A stretch of DNA of 64,000 nucleotides from Pelecanus crispus (taxonomy: Eukaryota > Chordata > Aves > Pelecaniformes > Pelecanidae). The stretch is taken from assembly GCF_030463565.1 (NCBI RefSeq), contig NC_134675.1, forward strand, positions 9,631,862 through 9,695,861. Direction: 5' to 3'. Made by a program: the position numbers and the translations under genes. Of this stretch, positions 63,537 to 64,000 are shown piece after piece. The notes under the pieces are model-generated. The model was given only the letters and a program-made list of their open reading frames with translations. It was not told the DNA's origin and searched no databases. The number at the start of each line of letters is the position of its first letter. Position 1 is the first letter of the stretch.

Positions 63537-64000
63537 TGGTAGGTTGGCCCTAGCTAGCAGCCAAGAACACACACAGCCGCTCACTCACACCCCCACACAC
63601 ACACCCGCACCTAGGGGGGTGGGGGGGAGGAACAGGAGCAGAAAAAACCTCATGGGTTGAAACAAAGACAGGGAAATCACTTACCAAGTACTGTTGCAGG
63701 CAAAACAGACTCAACTGGGGGAATTAACTTAATTTATGGGCAATTAGCATAAATATCTGAGTACTGATTTGGGTATTGGGAAACAAAGAAAGAAGACAAA
63801 CATTTAAACACTTTGGGAAAACACCTTTCCTCCCACTTTCCCAGGCTCAACTTCATTCCAGCCACCTCTCCCCCCCCCACCTTTTTATGACCGCAGGTTA
63901 CACTCAGTCCCTTCAGTAAGGCAATGAGCAACTCAAGGTGGGGGGGTTGCAGTCAGGGTGTAGCGGTTTCTCTCTGGTGCTCTTTCCTTCTCACTGTGGA
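63537..64000 (-). repeat. LTR-D, minus strand, cut by window end
   Basis: Mirror of 38063-38526. Confidence 0.75.

Larger units (their letters stand above)
55440..64000 (-). repeat. Right arm of giant inverted repeat
   Basis: It is the inverse of 38063-46623. Its inner edge (55440) joins CR1 sequence to the tail of an ERVL fragment. It continues past the window end. Confidence 0.97.

Noticed and set aside
1..64000. tRNA, rRNA or CRISPR features
   Set aside because: None seen; the tandem repeats are microsatellites or leader repeats without spacer-like organisation, and primer-site motifs are not tRNA genes.

Overview
The window is from a bird, and most likely from the female-specific W chromosome. 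Two independent gene remnants support this. A three-exon copy of HINTW (W-linked histidine triad gene) lies on the minus strand at 7.2-9.2 kb. The last three exons of DNAJA1, a gene that is Z-linked in birds, lie on the plus strand at 18.3-20.6 kb. The rest is almost wholly transposable elements: chicken-repeat-1 (CR1) LINEs, several families of endogenous retrovirus (ERV) and LTR, and a decayed Polinton/Maverick. This density fits a non-recombining W. I cannot name the species.

Layout. 1-5.6 kb: the 3' part of an ERVL-type provirus (copy A) with an open pro-pol and a 3' LTR. 5.6-6.7 kb: CR1 and LTR fragments. 7.1-9.6 kb: HINTW pseudogene with its CpG island. 10.0-10.85 kb: CR1 pieces. 10.85-14.0 kb: a decayed gammaretrovirus-like (class I) ERV, followed by an LTR and a primer-binding-site-like motif. 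15-22 kb: DNAJA1 3' exons and introns with solo LTRs and CR1 tails. 22-25 kb: mostly featureless sequence. 24.8-26.2 kb: an LTR plus repetitive leader of a further ERV family (LTR-C), minus strand. 26.3-29.5 kb: ERVL copy B, deleted and broken by a CR1. 29.6-34.06 kb: Polinton remnant with integrase, minor capsid, basic core-like protein, major capsid and protease start, all on the plus strand and all broken. 34.06-36.7 kb: a plus-strand copy of the LTR-C element, itself split by another LTR (LTR-D).

From 38.06 kb to the right edge the window is a giant inverted repeat. The left arm (38,063-46,623) and right arm (55,440-64,000) pair base for base, with coordinate sums of 102,063 throughout and no net indel. 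I found one mismatch. Both arms continue past what the window shows. Each arm carries an almost full-length CR1 (ORF1 plus a broken ORF2), a second CR1 in opposite orientation, an LTR-D with a nested solo LTR, and about 1.2 kb of unclassified DNA. The 8.8 kb spacer holds the 3' end of the CR1, an LTR-C piece, a minus-strand ERVL provirus (copy C) with both LTRs, and an integrase fragment of a fourth ERVL (copy D).

No gene here clearly works as a complete host gene. HINTW has lost its start codon and carries two frameshifts. DNAJA1 keeps an open reading frame and splice sites in its last three exons, but its upstream exons are not visible. The most notable items are the near-perfect palindrome, the Polinton capsid/integrase relic, and an amber codon between gag and pol conserved in two ERVL copies.
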